DNA from: Mixta sp. Marseille-Q2659 | GTDB lineage: Bacteria; Pseudomonadota; Gammaproteobacteria; Enterobacterales; Enterobacteriaceae | Assembly (NCBI RefSeq): GCF_940807255.1 | Contig: NZ_CALNWY010000024.1 | Location: forward strand, 1 to 62,479 | Length of the DNA stretch: 62,479 nucleotides | Reading direction: 5' to 3' | Shown: positions 8,458 through 18,532 of the stretch, one piece after another | Layout of the letters: every line of letters begins with the position of its first letter | Numbering within the stretch: the stretch's first letter is position 1 | Notes under the pieces: generated by a model | Database searches by the model: none | What the model was told of the DNA's origin: nothing | What the model saw: only the letters and a program-made list of their open reading frames with translations | Position numbers and translations under genes: made by a program

Positions 8458-9291
8458 ATGAAGTTGTACGCAAGGGATTCCCTACTGGATTTGTCGCATC
8501 CCCATGTTATGGGCATTCTTAACGTCACTCCTGACTCTTTCTCCGACGGCGGCAAGCATAACTCATTGGTCGCGGCGTTAACGCATGCGAACAAGATGGT
8601 GAATGCCGGCGCGACGATTATTGATATTGGCGGTGAATCGACCCGGCCGGGCGCCGATGAGGTCAGCACGGAAGAAGAACTGGAACGCGTCATTCCGGTT
8701 ATCGAAGCGATCGCTCAACGTTTTGAAGTCTGGATTTCAGTTGATACTTCCAAGCCTGAGGTTATTCGCGAATCCGCGCGAGTAGGCGCTCACATCATTA
8801 ATGATATTCGCTCCTTACAACTGCCAGGCGCGTTAGAAGCTGCAGCAGAAACTGGTTTGCCGGTCTGCCTGATGCATATGCAGGGCGAGCCTGGTACTAT
8901 GCAGACCGCCCCGCAGTACGCCAATTTATTGCAGGAAGTGAACGATTTTTTTGCCCAGCAAATCGCCCGCTGTGAAGCTGCAGGTATCAAAAAATCACAG
9001 CTGCTACTCGACCCCGGCTTCGGATTCGGTAAGAATCTCAGCCACAATTATCAACTTCTGGCGCATCTGGCCGATTTTCATCATTTTGGGCTGCCGCTGT
9101 TGGTAGGCATGTCGCGCAAATCGATGATCGGGCAATTGCTCAATGTTGGGCCTTCTCAGCGCCTGACCGGCAGCCTGGCCTGCGCCGTTATCGCGGCTAT
9201 GCAAGGCGCGCAGATTATACGCGTACATGATGTGAAAGAGACCGTAGAGGCGATGCGCGTCGTCGAAGCGACACGTTCAGCGAAGGAATAA
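8458..9291 (+). CDS. folP: Dihydropteroate synthase
   Basis: Condenses 6-hydroxymethyl-7,8-dihydropterin pyrophosphate with p-aminobenzoate in folate synthesis and is the sulfonamide target. The 277-residue TIM-barrel protein has the family signatures MGILNVTPDSFSDGG (19-33) and GATIIDIGGESTRPGA, plus the LDPGFGFGK loop. The ATG at 8458 is chosen over a longer upstream frame because AAGGAGA lies just before it and the product then begins MKLYARDSLLDLSHPHV, in line with E. coli FolP. It is followed after 6 bp by glmM, an arrangement kept across enterobacteria. No resistance-type insertion is evident around the substrate loops. Confidence 0.97.
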   Translation: MKLYARDSLLDLSHPHVMGILNVTPDSFSDGGKHNSLVAALTHANKMVNAGATIIDIGGESTRPGADEVSTEEELERVIPVIEAIAQRFEVWISVDTSKPEVIRESARVGAHIINDIRSLQLPGALEAAAETGLPVCLMHMQGEPGTMQTAPQYANLLQEVNDFFAQQIARCEAAGIKKSQLLLDPGFGFGKNLSHNYQLLAHLADFHHFGLPLLVGMSRKSMIGQLLNVGPSQRLTGSLACAVIAAMQGAQIIRVHDVKETVEAMRVVEATRSAKE

Positions 9292-9297
9292 AACGCT

Positions 9298-10632
9298 ATG
9301 AGTAATCGTAAATATTTTGGCACCGATGGCATTCGCGGGAAAGTGGGCGAAATGCCTATCACGCCTGATTTTGTGCTTAAGCTGGGCTGGGCGGCAGGAA
9401 AGGTCTTAGCTCGCCACGGTTCGAAAAAAATCATCATCGGTAAAGATACGCGTATTTCCGGCTATATGCTGGAGTCAGCGCTGGAAGCCGGACTGGCGGC
9501 GGCGGGACTTTCTGCTTCTTTTACCGGTCCGATGCCGACGCCAGCCATTGCTTACCTCACCCGCACTTTCCGTGCTGAAGCCGGTATTGTGATTTCTGCA
9601 TCGCATAATCCTTTTGAGGATAACGGCATCAAATTCTTCTCATCTGAAGGCACTAAACTGCCGGATGAAGTAGAGGAAGCAATTGAACTGGAAATGGAAA
9701 AGCCGCTGACCTGCGTGGAATCAGCGGAGCTGGGGCGCGCAAGTCGTATTGTGGATGCCGCTGGCCGTTACATCGAATTCTGTAAAGGCACCTTTCCAGG
9801 CGAACTCAGCCTGAACGGTCTGAAAATTGTTGTCGATTGCGCGAACGGAGCGACTTACCACATCGCGCCGAATGTGATGCGCGAACTGGGCGCAACCGTG
9901 ATTTCACTCGGCGTGCAGCCTGATGGCATGAATATCAACAAAGAGTGCGGCGCTACCGACGTACGCGCACTGCAACAGCGCGTGCTGGAAACCAAGGCGG
10001 ACATCGGCCTGGCTTTTGACGGTGACGGCGATCGGGTGATGATGGTTGACCATCTGGGCAATAAAGTCGATGGCGATCAAATCCTCTATATCATCGCACG
10101 TGAAGGCTTGCGACAGGGCCAACTGCGCGGCGGCGTTGTGGGTACATTGATGAGTAATATGGGGCTTGAGCTGGCATTAAAACAGCTGGGGATCCCTTTC
10201 GCGCGTGCCAAAGTTGGCGATCGTTACGTGCTGGAGAAGTTGCAGGAAAAAGGCTGGCGTTTAGGTGCGGAAAACTCCGGTCATGTCATCCTGCTGGATA
10301 AAACTACTACCGGTGACGGCATTGTTGCAGGTTTGCAAGTACTTACCGCAATGGCGCGCAATCATATGACGCTGCACGATCTTTGCAGTGGTATGAAGCT
10401 GCTGCCACAAATCCTGGTGAACGTCCGTTTCAGCGGTGATACCAATCCGCTGGAGAGCGCGGAAGTTAAAGCCGTAACGGCCGAGGTGGAAAACGCGCTG
10501 GCTGGTCGTGGACGCGTCCTGCTGCGTAAATCCGGCACCGAACCGCTAATTCGCGTCATGGTGGAAGGCGAAGATGAGGCGCAGGTAACGGCGCTGGCAC
10601 ATCGTATTGCCGATGCGGTAAAGGCCGCCTAA
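9298..10632 (+). CDS. glmM: Phosphoglucosamine mutase GlmM
   Basis: Interconverts glucosamine-6-phosphate and glucosamine-1-phosphate, feeding UDP-GlcNAc for peptidoglycan and lipid A. It is a 444-residue alpha-D-phosphohexomutase with catalytic phosphoserine S102 in [12 protein letters not shown], the Mg-binding loop DGDGDR, the sugar-binding loop GAENSGH and the phosphate-binding loop [11 protein letters not shown]. It is 6 bp downstream of folP, so the two are almost certainly co-transcribed. The length is one residue short of my memory of the E. coli protein. Confidence 0.98.
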   Translation: MSNRKYFGTDGIRGKVGEMPITPDFVLKLGWAAGKVLARHGSKKIIIGKDTRISGYMLESALEAGLAAAGLSASFTGPMPTPAIAYLTRTFRAEAGIVISASHNPFEDNGIKFFSSEGTKLPDEVEEAIELEMEKPLTCVESAELGRASRIVDAAGRYIEFCKGTFPGELSLNGLKIVVDCANGATYHIAPNVMRELGATVISLGVQPDGMNINKECGATDVRALQQRVLETKADIGLAFDGDGDRVMMVDHLGNKVDGDQILYIIAREGLRQGQLRGGVVGTLMSNMGLELALKQLGIPFARAKVGDRYVLEKLQEKGWRLGAENSGHVILLDKTTTGDGIVAGLQVLTAMARNHMTLHDLCSGMKLLPQILVNVRFSGDTNPLESAEVKAVTAEVENALAGRGRVLLRKSGTEPLIRVMVEGEDEAQVTALAHRIADAVKAA

Positions 10633-10693
10633 GCTCTCTGCAATAAATGCAAACTTATTAAGGCCAGCGATAAATCAAAGGCAAAGGTTAAGA

Positions 10694-10748
10694 AGCGGGT
10701 TTCATAATGGCTACGCATTATCCGGTCAGTAATGGAACCCGCTGTTTT
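10694..10748 (+). terminator. Hairpin downstream of glmM (possible terminator); rest of the 300-bp glmM-secG gap
   Basis: AGCGGGTTTCAT (10694-10705) is largely complementary to ATGGAACCCGCT (10732-10743), which is followed by GTTTTGG. The U tract is short, so termination may be weak. The remaining 10633-10932 gap shows no ORF I would call; it presumably carries the secG promoter. Confidence 0.5.
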
Positions 10749-10932
10749 GGCGTAAAAAACAGCACGGTGGCGGTTTTTTCTGCAATCGGTGCGGCAGACA
10801 AAAATTGCACTTGCAGATGTTTAAGCCTTTGGTTAGTATTCACACCCGCTTCTGATGGGTGATAAAGATCATTCCCGTTAACTGGTTTGAAGCTTTTGAT
10901 GTGCGGTGACCGCGCAAGGAAACAGGTTGATT

Positions 10933-11265
10933 ATGTACGAAGCTCTGTTAGTCGTTTTTCTGTTAGTAGCAATTGGCCTTGTTGGTCTGATCATGCTGCA
11001 GCAGGGTAAAGGCGCTGATATGGGAGCCTCCTTTGGTGCAGGCGCTTCCGGCACGCTGTTTGGATCTGCAGGTTCTGGTAACTTCATGACCCGCATGACC
11101 GCTGTGTTGGCGACCCTGTTCTTCGTTATCAGTCTGATTCTGGGTAACCTGAACAGCAACAAAACAGCCAAAGGAAGTGAGTGGGAAAACCTGACTCAGC
11201 CGGCACAGTCTCAGCAGACTGCACCAGCTAAACCGGCAGCGCCGGGCAGCGACATCCCACAGTAA
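10933..11265 (+). CDS. secG: Preprotein translocase subunit SecG
   Basis: Small inner-membrane subunit of the SecYEG channel, 110 residues. It has two transmembrane helices (about 3-22 and 52-72) with the conserved QQGKGADMGASFGAGAS loop between them, and a proline/alanine-rich cytoplasmic tail ending DIPQ. The ATG at 10933 (MYEALLVVFL) is used rather than an upstream in-frame start because it gives the family length and N-terminus. Downstream comes tRNA-Leu(GAG), as in E. coli. Confidence 0.97.
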   Translation: MYEALLVVFLLVAIGLVGLIMLQQGKGADMGASFGAGASGTLFGSAGSGNFMTRMTAVLATLFFVISLILGNLNSNKTAKGSEWENLTQPAQSQQTAPAKPAAPGSDIPQ

Positions 11266-11317
11266 GTTAGTTCTAAAGCTTTCGACGCGACTCAGGATAA
11301 GGTCGCAGTCTTAAAGT

Positions 11318-11404
11318 GCCGAGGTGGTGGAATTGGTAGACACGCTACCTTGAGGTGGTAGTGCCCGATTGGGCTTACGGGTTCAAGTCCCGTCCTCGGT
11401 ACCA
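11318..11404 (+). tRNA. leuU: tRNA-Leu (anticodon GAG)
   Basis: An 87-nt class II tRNA with a long variable arm. The acceptor stem GCCGAGG pairs with CCTCGGT, the anticodon loop is CTTGAGG (anticodon GAG), the T arm is GGGTTCAAGTCCC, and CCA is encoded. Position after secG matches leuU of E. coli. Confidence 0.97.
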
Positions 11405-11418
11405 AATCTCAGTTTTAC

Positions 11419-11447
11419 TTGCATTTTACGCAAGTTCGGCGTAATAT
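11419..11447 (+). promoter_or_regulatory. Candidate promoter of the initiator tRNA gene
   Basis: TTGCAT (11419-11424), 17-bp spacer, TAATAT (11442-11447), about 16 bp before the tRNA. CTTGC/GCAAG in this stretch also forms a small hairpin. This would start the metY-rimP-nusA-infB transcript. Confidence 0.5.
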
Positions 11448-11463
11448 TCGCCACGTTTTCGGA

Positions 11464-11540
<77 letters not shown>

Positions 11541-11670
11541 CTTTCCCTTAGAGTTATTTTTCAAATATACTGTATGTATCTTCGGACGCATCCTCAGCTA
11601 ATTTTGAAAAAAATTCTTTGGATGGTGTGCCGAGCCGCAGTCGCGGCATACAGGGTCCAGTCGCATTAAG

Positions 11671-11692
11671 CCCCGATTTTTCGGGGTTTTTT
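11671..11692 (+). terminator. Intrinsic terminator between metY and rimP
   Basis: CCCCGA (11671-11676), loop TTTT, TCGGGG (11681-11686), then six T. It should separate tRNA production from partial read-through into rimP-nusA-infB, which NusA and IF2 need. Confidence 0.8.
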
Positions 11693-11750
11693 GTTATCAG
11701 GAATCGCAATACTGGGCTATATGCCCTTTTTTTATGTCTTGGGGGTGGGC

Positions 11751-12203
11751 TTGTCCACATTAGAGCAGAAATTAACAGAGATGATTTCAGCACCGGTAGA
11801 AGCGCTTGGCTACGAACTGGTCGGTATCGAGTTCATTCGTGGTCGCACTTCGACGTTGCGCATCTATATTGATAGTGAAGATGGCATCAATGTTGATGAT
11901 TGTGCTGATGTCAGCCACCAGGTAAGCGCAGTTTTGGATGTGGAAGATCCCATCACGGTCGCTTACAACCTTGAAGTTTCCTCGCCGGGTCTTGAGCGCC
12001 CGCTGTTTACCGCTGAACACTATGCACGATTCACAGGTGAGGAAGTCAGCCTGGTGCTGCGTATGGCCGTCCAGAACCGCCGCAAATGGCAGGGCATCAT
12101 TAAAGCTGTCGAAGGTGAAATGATTACGGTGACCGTCGAGGGTAAAGATGAAGTGTTCGCGCTGAGCAATATTCAGAAAGCGAACCTGGTCCCCCACTTT
12201 TAA
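11751..12203 (+). CDS. rimP: Ribosome maturation factor RimP
   Basis: A 150-residue protein needed for 30S subunit maturation. It has an N-terminal alpha/beta domain with [20 protein letters not shown] (about 40-59) and a C-terminal SH3-like domain with [10 protein letters not shown] and [26 protein letters not shown] ending. Start TTG at 11751 is chosen because it gives [12 protein letters not shown], the known family N-terminus, behind a G-rich stretch (GGGGGTGGG). The longer frame would add a hydrophobic leader that overlaps the terminator. It is the first protein gene of the rimP-nusA-infB operon. Confidence 0.95.
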   Translation: MSTLEQKLTEMISAPVEALGYELVGIEFIRGRTSTLRIYIDSEDGINVDDCADVSHQVSAVLDVEDPITVAYNLEVSSPGLERPLFTAEHYARFTGEEVSLVLRMAVQNRRKWQGIIKAVEGEMITVTVEGKDEVFALSNIQKANLVPHF

Positions 12204-12227
12204 AAGTCCGGATTGAGGCTAACCAGG

Positions 12228-13715
12228 ATGAATAAAGAGATCTTAGCTGTTGTAGAAGCCGTTTCTAATGAAAAAGCCCTGCCGCGTGAGAAAATCTTCG
12301 AAGCGCTGGAGAGCGCACTGGCCACTGCAACCAAGAAAAAATATGAGCAGGAGATCGATGTCCGCGTAAGCATCGATCGTAAGAGCGGTGATTTCGATAC
12401 TTTCCGTCGCTGGCAGGCAGTAGAAGAAGTGACGCAGCCGACGCGTGAAATCACGCTGGAAGCCGCCCGTTATGAAGATGAAACCATCAATCCGGGCGAC
12501 TATATTGAAGACCAGATTGAATCAGTAAAATTTGACCGTATCACCACGCAAACTGCTAAACAGGTTATCGTACAGAAAGTACGTGAAGCCGAGCGCGCAA
12601 TGGTGGTCGATCAATTCCGCGAGCAGGAAGGCGAAATCATCACTGGCGTGGTGAAAAAAGTTAACCGCGATAATATCACGCTGGATTTGGGCAATAACGC
12701 CGAAGCCGTGATTCTGCGTGAAGACATGCTGCCGCGTGAAAACTTCCGTCCCGGTGACCGTATCCGTGGCGTGCTGTATGCCGTTCGCCCGGAAGCACGT
12801 GGCGCACAGCTGTTTGTCAGCCGTTCTAAACCTGAAATGCTGATTGAGCTGTTCCGTATCGAAGTACCGGAAATCGGCGAAGAAGTCATTGAGATTAAAG
12901 CGGCGGCACGCGATCCAGGTTCACGCGCTAAAATTGCGGTGAAGACCAACGATAAGCGTATCGATCCCGTCGGCGCCTGCGTCGGTATGCGCGGTGCGCG
13001 CGTTCAGGCCGTCTCCAGTGAGCTGGGCGGCGAACGTATCGATATTGTCCTGTGGGATGATAATCCGGCGCAGTTCGTGATTAACGCGATGGCGCCGGCC
13101 GATGTCGCTTCAATCGTGGTGGATGAAGACAATCACACCATGGATATCGCTGTAGAAGCTGGAAATCTGGCTCAGGCGATCGGCCGTAACGGCCAAAACG
13201 TACGTCTGGCTTCACAACTGAGCGGTTGGGAGCTAAACGTGATGACGGTTGATGATCTACAGGCGAAGCATCAGGCAGAAGCACATGCTGCTATTGGTGT
13301 CTTTACTAAACACCTGGACATCGACGAAGAGTTCGCCACCGTGCTGGTCGAAGAAGGTTTCTCTTCCCTGGAAGAGTTGGCCTATGTGCCGATGAATGAG
13401 TTGCTTGAAATCGACGGCCTGGATGAAGCGACCGTAGAAGCACTGCGCGAACGTGCGAAAAATGCGTTGACTACCCTGGCGCTGGAAAAGGCCGAGAGCC
13501 TTGGCAACGGCGTACCTGCGGACGATCTGCTGAACCTGGAAGGTATGGATCGCGATCTGGCCAATAAACTGGCGGCAAGAGGTGTTTGCACGCTGGAAGA
13601 CCTGGCTGAGCAGGGTGTTGACGATCTGACAGATATTGAAGGCCTGGACGATGAGAAGGCCGGCGCCCTGATTATGGCGGCGCGTAATATCTGCTGGTTC
13701 GGCGATGACGCGTAA
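12228..13715 (+). CDS. nusA: Transcription termination/antitermination factor NusA
   Basis: RNA polymerase-binding factor of 495 residues that promotes pausing, termination and antitermination. Domains in order: N-terminal RNAP-binding domain (1-~130), S1 (~135-200, [15 protein letters not shown]), KH1 and KH2 (~200-345, with [11 protein letters not shown] and [11 protein letters not shown]xxG loops), then two acidic repeats AR1 and AR2 (~365-495) seen in gamma-proteobacteria. The ATG at 12228 gives the E. coli length. It is 24 bp after rimP and 17 bp before infB. Confidence 0.98.
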   Translation: MNKEILAVVEAVSNEKALPREKIFEALESALATATKKKYEQEIDVRVSIDRKSGDFDTFRRWQAVEEVTQPTREITLEAARYEDETINPGDYIEDQIESVKFDRITTQTAKQVIVQKVREAERAMVVDQFREQEGEIITGVVKKVNRDNITLDLGNNAEAVILREDMLPRENFRPGDRIRGVLYAVRPEARGAQLFVSRSKPEMLIELFRIEVPEIGEEVIEIKAAARDPGSRAKIAVKTNDKRIDPVGACVGMRGARVQAVSSELGGERIDIVLWDDNPAQFVINAMAPADVASIVVDEDNHTMDIAVEAGNLAQAIGRNGQNVRLASQLSGWELNVMTVDDLQAKHQAEAHAAIGVFTKHLDIDEEFATVLVEEGFSSLEELAYVPMNELLEIDGLDEATVEALRERAKNALTTLALEKAESLGNGVPADDLLNLEGMDRDLANKLAARGVCTLEDLAEQGVDDLTDIEGLDDEKAGALIMAARNICWFGDDA

Positions 13716-13732
13716 TAACAGGAAGGAACAGC

Positions 13733-16423
13733 ATGACAGATGTAACCGTAAAATCGCTGGCCGCAGAGATTCAGACTTCGGTGGAACGCCTGGTACAGCA
13801 ATTTGCTGATGCAGGGATCCGCAAGTCTGAAAATGACTCTGTGACGCAGCAAGAAAAAGAAACCTTACTGACGCACCTGAACCGCGATAATGGCAGCTCG
13901 TCAGGCAAATTAACCTTGCAGCGTAAAACGCGCAGCACCTTGAATATTCCTGGCACCGGGGGTAAAAGTAAGTCGGTGCAAATCGAAGTCCGCAAAAAGC
14001 GCACCTATGTAAAAGAGGATGCTGAGGCTGAAAAAGCTAAGGCTGAAGCAGAAGCGCAGGCGCAGCGTGAAGCGGAAGAACAGGCTCGTCGTGAGGCGGA
14101 AGAAAAAGCCATGCGCGAAGCAGCGGAAAAAGCGAAGCGTGAAGCCGAAGAGCAAGCCAAACGTGAGGCCGCGGAAAAGGCTAAGCGCGAAGCAGCGGAA
14201 AGTGAGAAAGTGACGAACCAACAAACCGACGAAATGACCCGGGCCGGACAGTCTGAAAAAGCCCGCCGCGAAGCAGAAGCCGCAGAGCTGAAGCGTAAAG
14301 TGGAAGAAGAAGCCCGCCGTAAGCTGGAAGAAGATGCGCGCCGCGTAGCTGAAGAAGCACGTAAACTGGCCGAGCAGAAAGCAGGCGACTGGGAAGTAAA
14401 ACCAACCGAAGGCGATGACGCTGATTACCTCGTCACCACCTCTCAGCATGCTCGTCAGGCTGAAGACGAAAGCGACCGTGAAGTTGAAGGTGGTCGTGGC
14501 CGTACTCGCACGACAGCTAAAGCGCCGCGCCCGCGTAAGGGCAACAAACATGCGGAAGCAAAAACCGATCGTGAAGAAGCCCGTGCGGCCATTCGTGGCG
14601 GTAAAGGCGGCAAGCATCGTAAAGGCAGCACGCTACAACAGGGCTTTAATCGCCCGGCGCAGGCCGTTAACCGTGACGTAATCATTGGTGAAACCATCAC
14701 CGTAGCGGAACTGGCTAACAAAATGGCGGTGAAAGGCTCCCAGGTCATCAAAGCGATGATGAAAATGGGCGCAATGGCCACCATCAACCAGGTTATCGAT
14801 CAGGAGACCGCTCAGCTGGTCGCGGAAGAGATGGGACACAAAGTGATCCTGCGCCGCGAGAACGAGCTGGAAGAAGCGGTAATGAGCGATCGTGACACTG
14901 GTGCCGCTGCTGAATCCCGTGCGCCTGTAGTAACAATCATGGGTCACGTCGACCACGGTAAAACCTCACTGCTGGACTACATTCGCTCAACTAAAATCGC
15001 CTCTGGCGAAGCGGGCGGCATTACCCAGCATATCGGTGCTTACCATGTTGAAACCGATAATGGCATGATCACCTTCCTTGACACCCCAGGCCACGCCGCG
15101 TTTACCGCAATGCGTGCCCGTGGTGCGCAGGCGACGGATATTGTCGTGCTGGTTGTAGCTGCAGATGATGGCGTGATGCCGCAGACTATCGAAGCCGTTC
15201 AGCATGCGAAAGCCGCTGGCGTACCGGTTGTTGTAGCAGTCAACAAGATCGATAAGCCTGACGCCGATCCGGATCGCGTGAAAAACGAACTGACTCAGTA
15301 CGGAATCATTCCAGAAGAGTGGGGCGGTGAGAACATGTTCGTTAACGTTTCTGCGAAAGCGGGTACCGGCGTTGACGATCTGCTGAATGCTATTCTGCTT
15401 CAGTCTGAAGTTCTGGAACTGAACGCGGTCCGTGCTGGCATGGCCAGCGGTGTCGTTATCGAATCCTTCCTGGATAAAGGTCGTGGTCCGGTAGCAACCG
15501 TTCTGGTTCGTGAAGGTACGCTGCGCAAAGGCGACATCGTTCTGTGCGGTTTTGAATATGGCCGTGTACGTGCGATGCGTGACGAGATGGGCCATGAAGT
15601 GACCGAAGCGGGTCCTTCAATTCCAGTGGAAATTCTGGGTCTGTCCGGTGTTCCGGCTGCGGGCGATGAAGCAACCGTAGTGCGTGACGAGAAGAAAGCG
15701 CGTGAAGTAGCGCTGTATCGTCAGGGCAAATTCCGCGAAGTTAAACTGGCGCGTCAGCAGAAATCCAAGCTGGAAAATATGTTTGCCAACATGAACGATG
15801 GCGACGTTTCCGAGCTGAATATTGTGCTGAAAGCTGACGTACAGGGTTCTGTCGAAGCGATTTCCGACTCGCTGCTGAAACTTTCTACTGATGAAGTGAA
15901 AGTGAAGATCGTGGGTTCTGGCGTGGGCGGTATTACCGAAACCGACGCAACGCTGGCAGCGGCATCCAACGCCATTATTCTGGGCTTCAACGTTCGTGCC
16001 GACGCCTCTGCGCGCCGTGTTATCGAAGCAGAAAGTCTGGATCTGCGTTACTACTCGGTCATCTATAATCTGATCGATGAAGTGAAGGCAGCGATGAGCG
16101 GTATGCTGGCGCCGGAATACAAACAGCAGATCATTGGCCTGGCCGAAGTGCGCGATGTATTCAAATCACCGAAGTTTGGCGCAATTGCTGGCTGTATGGT
16201 TACCGAAGGCGTGGTGAAACGTCACAACCCAATCCGTGTACTGCGTGATAACGTGGTTATTTATGAAGGCGAGCTGGAATCCCTGCGTCGCTTCAAAGAT
16301 GACGTTAACGAAGTACGTAACGGCATGGAATGTGGTATCGGCGTTAAGAACTATAACGACGTTCGCACCGGCGATATGATCGAAGTCTTCGAAGTGATCG
16401 AAATCCAGCGTACCATTGAATAA
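13733..16423 (+). CDS. infB: Translation initiation factor IF-2
   Basis: GTPase of 896 residues that brings initiator fMet-tRNA to the 30S P site and promotes subunit joining. It has an N-terminal IF2N domain, a long charged alanine/glutamate/arginine-rich linker (about 95-215), a second IF2N domain, and the G domain with G1 GHVDHGKT (404-411), DTPGH and NKID, followed by domains II-IV. A GTG at codon 160 (14210) and an ATG at codon 168 (14234) correspond to the E. coli internal starts for the shorter IF2-2 and IF2-3 forms. It is downstream of nusA and upstream of rbfA, with a hairpin in between. Confidence 0.98.
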   Translation: MTDVTVKSLAAEIQTSVERLVQQFADAGIRKSENDSVTQQEKETLLTHLNRDNGSSSGKLTLQRKTRSTLNIPGTGGKSKSVQIEVRKKRTYVKEDAEAEKAKAEAEAQAQREAEEQARREAEEKAMREAAEKAKREAEEQAKREAAEKAKREAAESEKVTNQQTDEMTRAGQSEKARREAEAAELKRKVEEEARRKLEEDARRVAEEARKLAEQKAGDWEVKPTEGDDADYLVTTSQHARQAEDESDREVEGGRGRTRTTAKAPRPRKGNKHAEAKTDREEARAAIRGGKGGKHRKGSTLQQGFNRPAQAVNRDVIIGETITVAELANKMAVKGSQVIKAMMKMGAMATINQVIDQETAQLVAEEMGHKVILRRENELEEAVMSDRDTGAAAESRAPVVTIMGHVDHGKTSLLDYIRSTKIASGEAGGITQHIGAYHVETDNGMITFLDTPGHAAFTAMRARGAQATDIVVLVVAADDGVMPQTIEAVQHAKAAGVPVVVAVNKIDKPDADPDRVKNELTQYGIIPEEWGGENMFVNVSAKAGTGVDDLLNAILLQSEVLELNAVRAGMASGVVIESFLDKGRGPVATVLVREGTLRKGDIVLCGFEYGRVRAMRDEMGHEVTEAGPSIPVEILGLSGVPAAGDEATVVRDEKKAREVALYRQGKFREVKLARQQKSKLENMFANMNDGDVSELNIVLKADVQGSVEAISDSLLKLSTDEVKVKIVGSGVGGITETDATLAAASNAIILGFNVRADASARRVIEAESLDLRYYSVIYNLIDEVKAAMSGMLAPEYKQQIIGLAEVRDVFKSPKFGAIAGCMVTEGVVKRHNPIRVLRDNVVIYEGELESLRRFKDDVNEVRNGMECGIGVKNYNDVRTGDMIEVFEVIEIQRTIE

Positions 16424-16465
16424 CGATCGCATCGCATGACATTTGGGAAGCCTTGCGCTTCCCCT

Positions 16466-16499
16466 GCTGAGCCCCGCCATTTCAATGTCGGGGCTCAGC
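16466..16499 (+). other. Intercistronic hairpin between infB and rbfA
   Basis: GCTGAGCCCCG (16466-16476) pairs perfectly with CGGGGCTCAGC (16489-16499) around a 12-nt loop. No T tract follows, so it is more likely an RNA-processing or stability element than a terminator. Confidence 0.65.
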
Positions 16500-16520
16500 C
16501 ATTATCAGGAGAATATAATT

Positions 16521-16925
16521 ATGGCGAAAGAATTTGGTCGCCCACAGCGTGTTGCGCAGGAACTGCAAAAAGAGATCGCGATGATCATCCAGCGGGAAAT
16601 TAAAGATCCGCGCGTTGGGATGATGGTAACCGTTTCTGGCGTTGAGGTTTCGCGCGATCTGGCCTATGCCAAAGTGTTTGTTACTTTTCTTAACGACGAA
16701 GATGCTGACTCCATTAAATCTGGCGTTAAGGCTCTACAGGACGCTTCTGGCTACATTCGCTCACTGCTCGGCAAAGCGATGCGCCTGCGTATCGTGCCGG
16801 AGCTGACGTTCTTCTACGACAACTCGTTGGTAGAAGGGATGCGTATGTCCAACCTGGTTACTAACGTTGTGAAAAATGACGCTCAGCGCCGAGGTCCGAC
16901 AGAAGACGACGACAAGGAGGAGTAA
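16521..16925 (+). CDS. rbfA: 30S ribosome-binding factor RbfA
   Basis: A 134-residue KH-type protein that binds the 5' region of 16S rRNA, aids late 30S assembly and is important in the cold. The start [20 protein letters not shown] and the segments [19 protein letters not shown] and [18 protein letters not shown] are family signatures. The ATG at 16521 follows CAGGAGA. An upstream in-frame extension is rejected because it would begin inside the hairpin. Its stop TAA shares one base with the truB start (TAATG), which implies translational coupling. Confidence 0.97.
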   Translation: MAKEFGRPQRVAQELQKEIAMIIQREIKDPRVGMMVTVSGVEVSRDLAYAKVFVTFLNDEDADSIKSGVKALQDASGYIRSLLGKAMRLRIVPELTFFYDNSLVEGMRMSNLVTNVVKNDAQRRGPTEDDDKEE

Positions 16926-17869
16926 TGAGCCGTCCTCGTCGTCGCGGTCGCGACATTCACGGCGTGCTGCTGCTTGATAAGCCTCAGGGCCTCTCTTCCA
17001 ATGACGCTTTACAAAAAGTGAAGCGTATTTTCCGTGCTAATAAAGCGGGCCATACTGGCGCGCTGGATCCGTTAGCGACCGGGATGCTGCCCATCTGCTT
17101 GGGTGAAGCGACGAAATTCTCTCAATACCTGCTGGATGCGGATAAACGTTATCGGGTTATCGCTCGTCTGGGACAGCGTACCGATACGTCCGACGCGGAT
17201 GGACAGATTATTAGTGAACGCCCGCTAACCTTTAATCAGGCACAGCTGGATGAAGCACTGGAAAGTTTTCGTGGCGAAACGCAGCAGGTGCCTTCCATGT
17301 ACTCGGCCCTGAAATATCAGGGGCGACCGCTGTATGAGTATGCGCGTCAGGGTCTTGAAGTGCCGCGCGAAGCGCGCGCTATCATCGTTCACGAGCTGCA
17401 ATTTATTCGCTGGCAGGATAACGAGCTGGAGCTGGAAATTCACTGCTCTAAAGGCACTTATATCCGCACCATTATTGACGATTTGGGTGAAAAGCTCGGC
17501 TGCGGTGCGCACGTAATTATGTTGCGTCGTCTGCAGGTCGCGCGTTATCCCATCGAAAAAATGATCACGCTTGAAGACCTGTTCGAGCTGCAGGGCGAGC
17601 CGGGGGACTTAACCCCGGAAGCTCAGGCCAGGCTGGATGCGCTGCTGATGCCGATGGACAGCCCGGCATCCGATTACCCTGAAGTCAACCTCAGCGAGAT
17701 TGCCGCCGGTTATTTCAAGCAGGGCCAGCCGGTTCAGGCATCGGGCGCGCCGCGCGAAGGCCTGGTTCGGGTTACCGAAGGCGAGATGCGCAAGTTTATC
17801 GGCATGGCGGAAATCGCCGACGATGGCCGCGTTGCGCCACGCCGTCTGGTAGTAGAATATTCTGCCTGA
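16925..17869 (+). CDS. truB: tRNA pseudouridine(55) synthase TruB
   Basis: Makes pseudouridine 55 in the T loop of tRNAs, 314 residues. Catalytic Asp48 lies in [25 protein letters not shown] and [13 protein letters not shown] are further family motifs, and the C-terminal PUA domain covers about 250-314. It overlaps the rbfA stop by one base and precedes rpsO, as in E. coli. Confidence 0.98.
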   Translation: MSRPRRRGRDIHGVLLLDKPQGLSSNDALQKVKRIFRANKAGHTGALDPLATGMLPICLGEATKFSQYLLDADKRYRVIARLGQRTDTSDADGQIISERPLTFNQAQLDEALESFRGETQQVPSMYSALKYQGRPLYEYARQGLEVPREARAIIVHELQFIRWQDNELELEIHCSKGTYIRTIIDDLGEKLGCGAHVIMLRRLQVARYPIEKMITLEDLFELQGEPGDLTPEAQARLDALLMPMDSPASDYPEVNLSEIAAGYFKQGQPVQASGAPREGLVRVTEGEMRKFIGMAEIADDGRVAPRRLVVEYSA

Positions 17870-17874
17870 GTCAT

Positions 17875-17903
17875 TTGCACTCATCTCAGCCTGAGAGTAG
17901 AAT
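17875..17903 (+). promoter_or_regulatory. Promoter of rpsO
   Basis: TTGCAC (17875-17880), 17-bp spacer, TAGAAT (17898-17903), about 70 bp before the rpsO ATG. This leaves a leader long enough for the translational operator to which S15 binds in E. coli. Confidence 0.7.
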
Positions 17904-17975
17904 AACGCGGCTTTACATGGGGTAGCTGAATTAGAGATCGGCGCCCTGACATTCATCATTTAACTGGAGTTCATC

Positions 17976-18245
17976 ATGTCTCTAAGTACCGAAGCTAAAG
18001 CAGAGATCGTTGCTAAATACGGTCGTGGCACTAACGACAGCGGCTCAACCGAAGTTCAGGTTGCACTGCTGACTGCTCAGATCAACCACCTGCAAGGTCA
18101 CTTTGCTGAGCATAAGAAAGACCACCACAGCCGTCGCGGTCTGCTGCGTATGGTTTCCCAGCGTCGTAAACTGCTGGATTACCTGAAGCGTAAAGATGTT
18201 GCTCGCTACACCAGCCTGATCGAAAGCCTGGGCCTGCGTCGCTAA
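17976..18245 (+). CDS. rpsO: 30S ribosomal protein S15
   Basis: Primary 16S rRNA-binding protein of the 30S platform, 89 residues including Met. The helical protein has the signature [20 protein letters not shown] and [21 protein letters not shown], and ends LGLRR. It is preceded by its own promoter and followed by a strong terminator, which partially isolates it from pnp. Confidence 0.98.
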   Translation: MSLSTEAKAEIVAKYGRGTNDSGSTEVQVALLTAQINHLQGHFAEHKKDHHSRRGLLRMVSQRRKLLDYLKRKDVARYTSLIESLGLRR

Positions 18246-18304
18246 GTCTTAACGTGCTGTTTTATGGCGCAACCGTCAGCAAAACAGCATGGTGCAAGTT
18301 TCGT

Positions 18305-18333
18305 AAAAAAGGGGGCCTCCGGGCCCCTTTTTT
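18305..18333 (+). terminator. rpsO terminator
   Basis: AAAAAAGGGG (18305-18314) pairs with CCCCTTTTTT (18324-18333). This is a strong intrinsic terminator in the place of t1 of the E. coli rpsO-pnp unit. Confidence 0.85.
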
Positions 18334-18405
18334 CAAGCAACCGGCAGCAATCTTTAGCAATCTATTGTATTGTTGCAGTATGTGATCTTCATTTGCAGAG
18401 ATTCG

Positions 18406-18510
18406 CGCGGCTAATGAGAGGCTTTATGCCCGAATGGTATAAGGATTGTCATTAGTCGCGAGGATGCAGTGAAGGTTTAAAACCCACAGCAGGCAGTCAG
18501 TTAGTGCCTG
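18406..18510 (+). other. pnp leader hairpins (RNase III-type processing site)
   Basis: CGCGGCTAATGA (18406-18417) pairs with TCATTAGTCGCG (18449-18460) over 12 positions with one G-U, around a 31-nt loop. A second stem, CAGGCA (18490-18495) with TGCCTG (18505-18510), follows. In E. coli the long pnp leader hairpin is cut by RNase III and then used by PNPase for autoregulation. The same job here is inferred from position and shape. The rest of the 18246-18532 gap shows no gene. Confidence 0.65.
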
Positions 18511-18532
18511 TTTAGACGTAAAGGAAGTTATT

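Noticed and set aside
13910..14617. 235-codon Phe/Arg-rich ORF antisense to infB
   Set aside because: It mirrors the repetitive Glu/Lys/Ala linker of IF2; its composition is an artefact of that linker.
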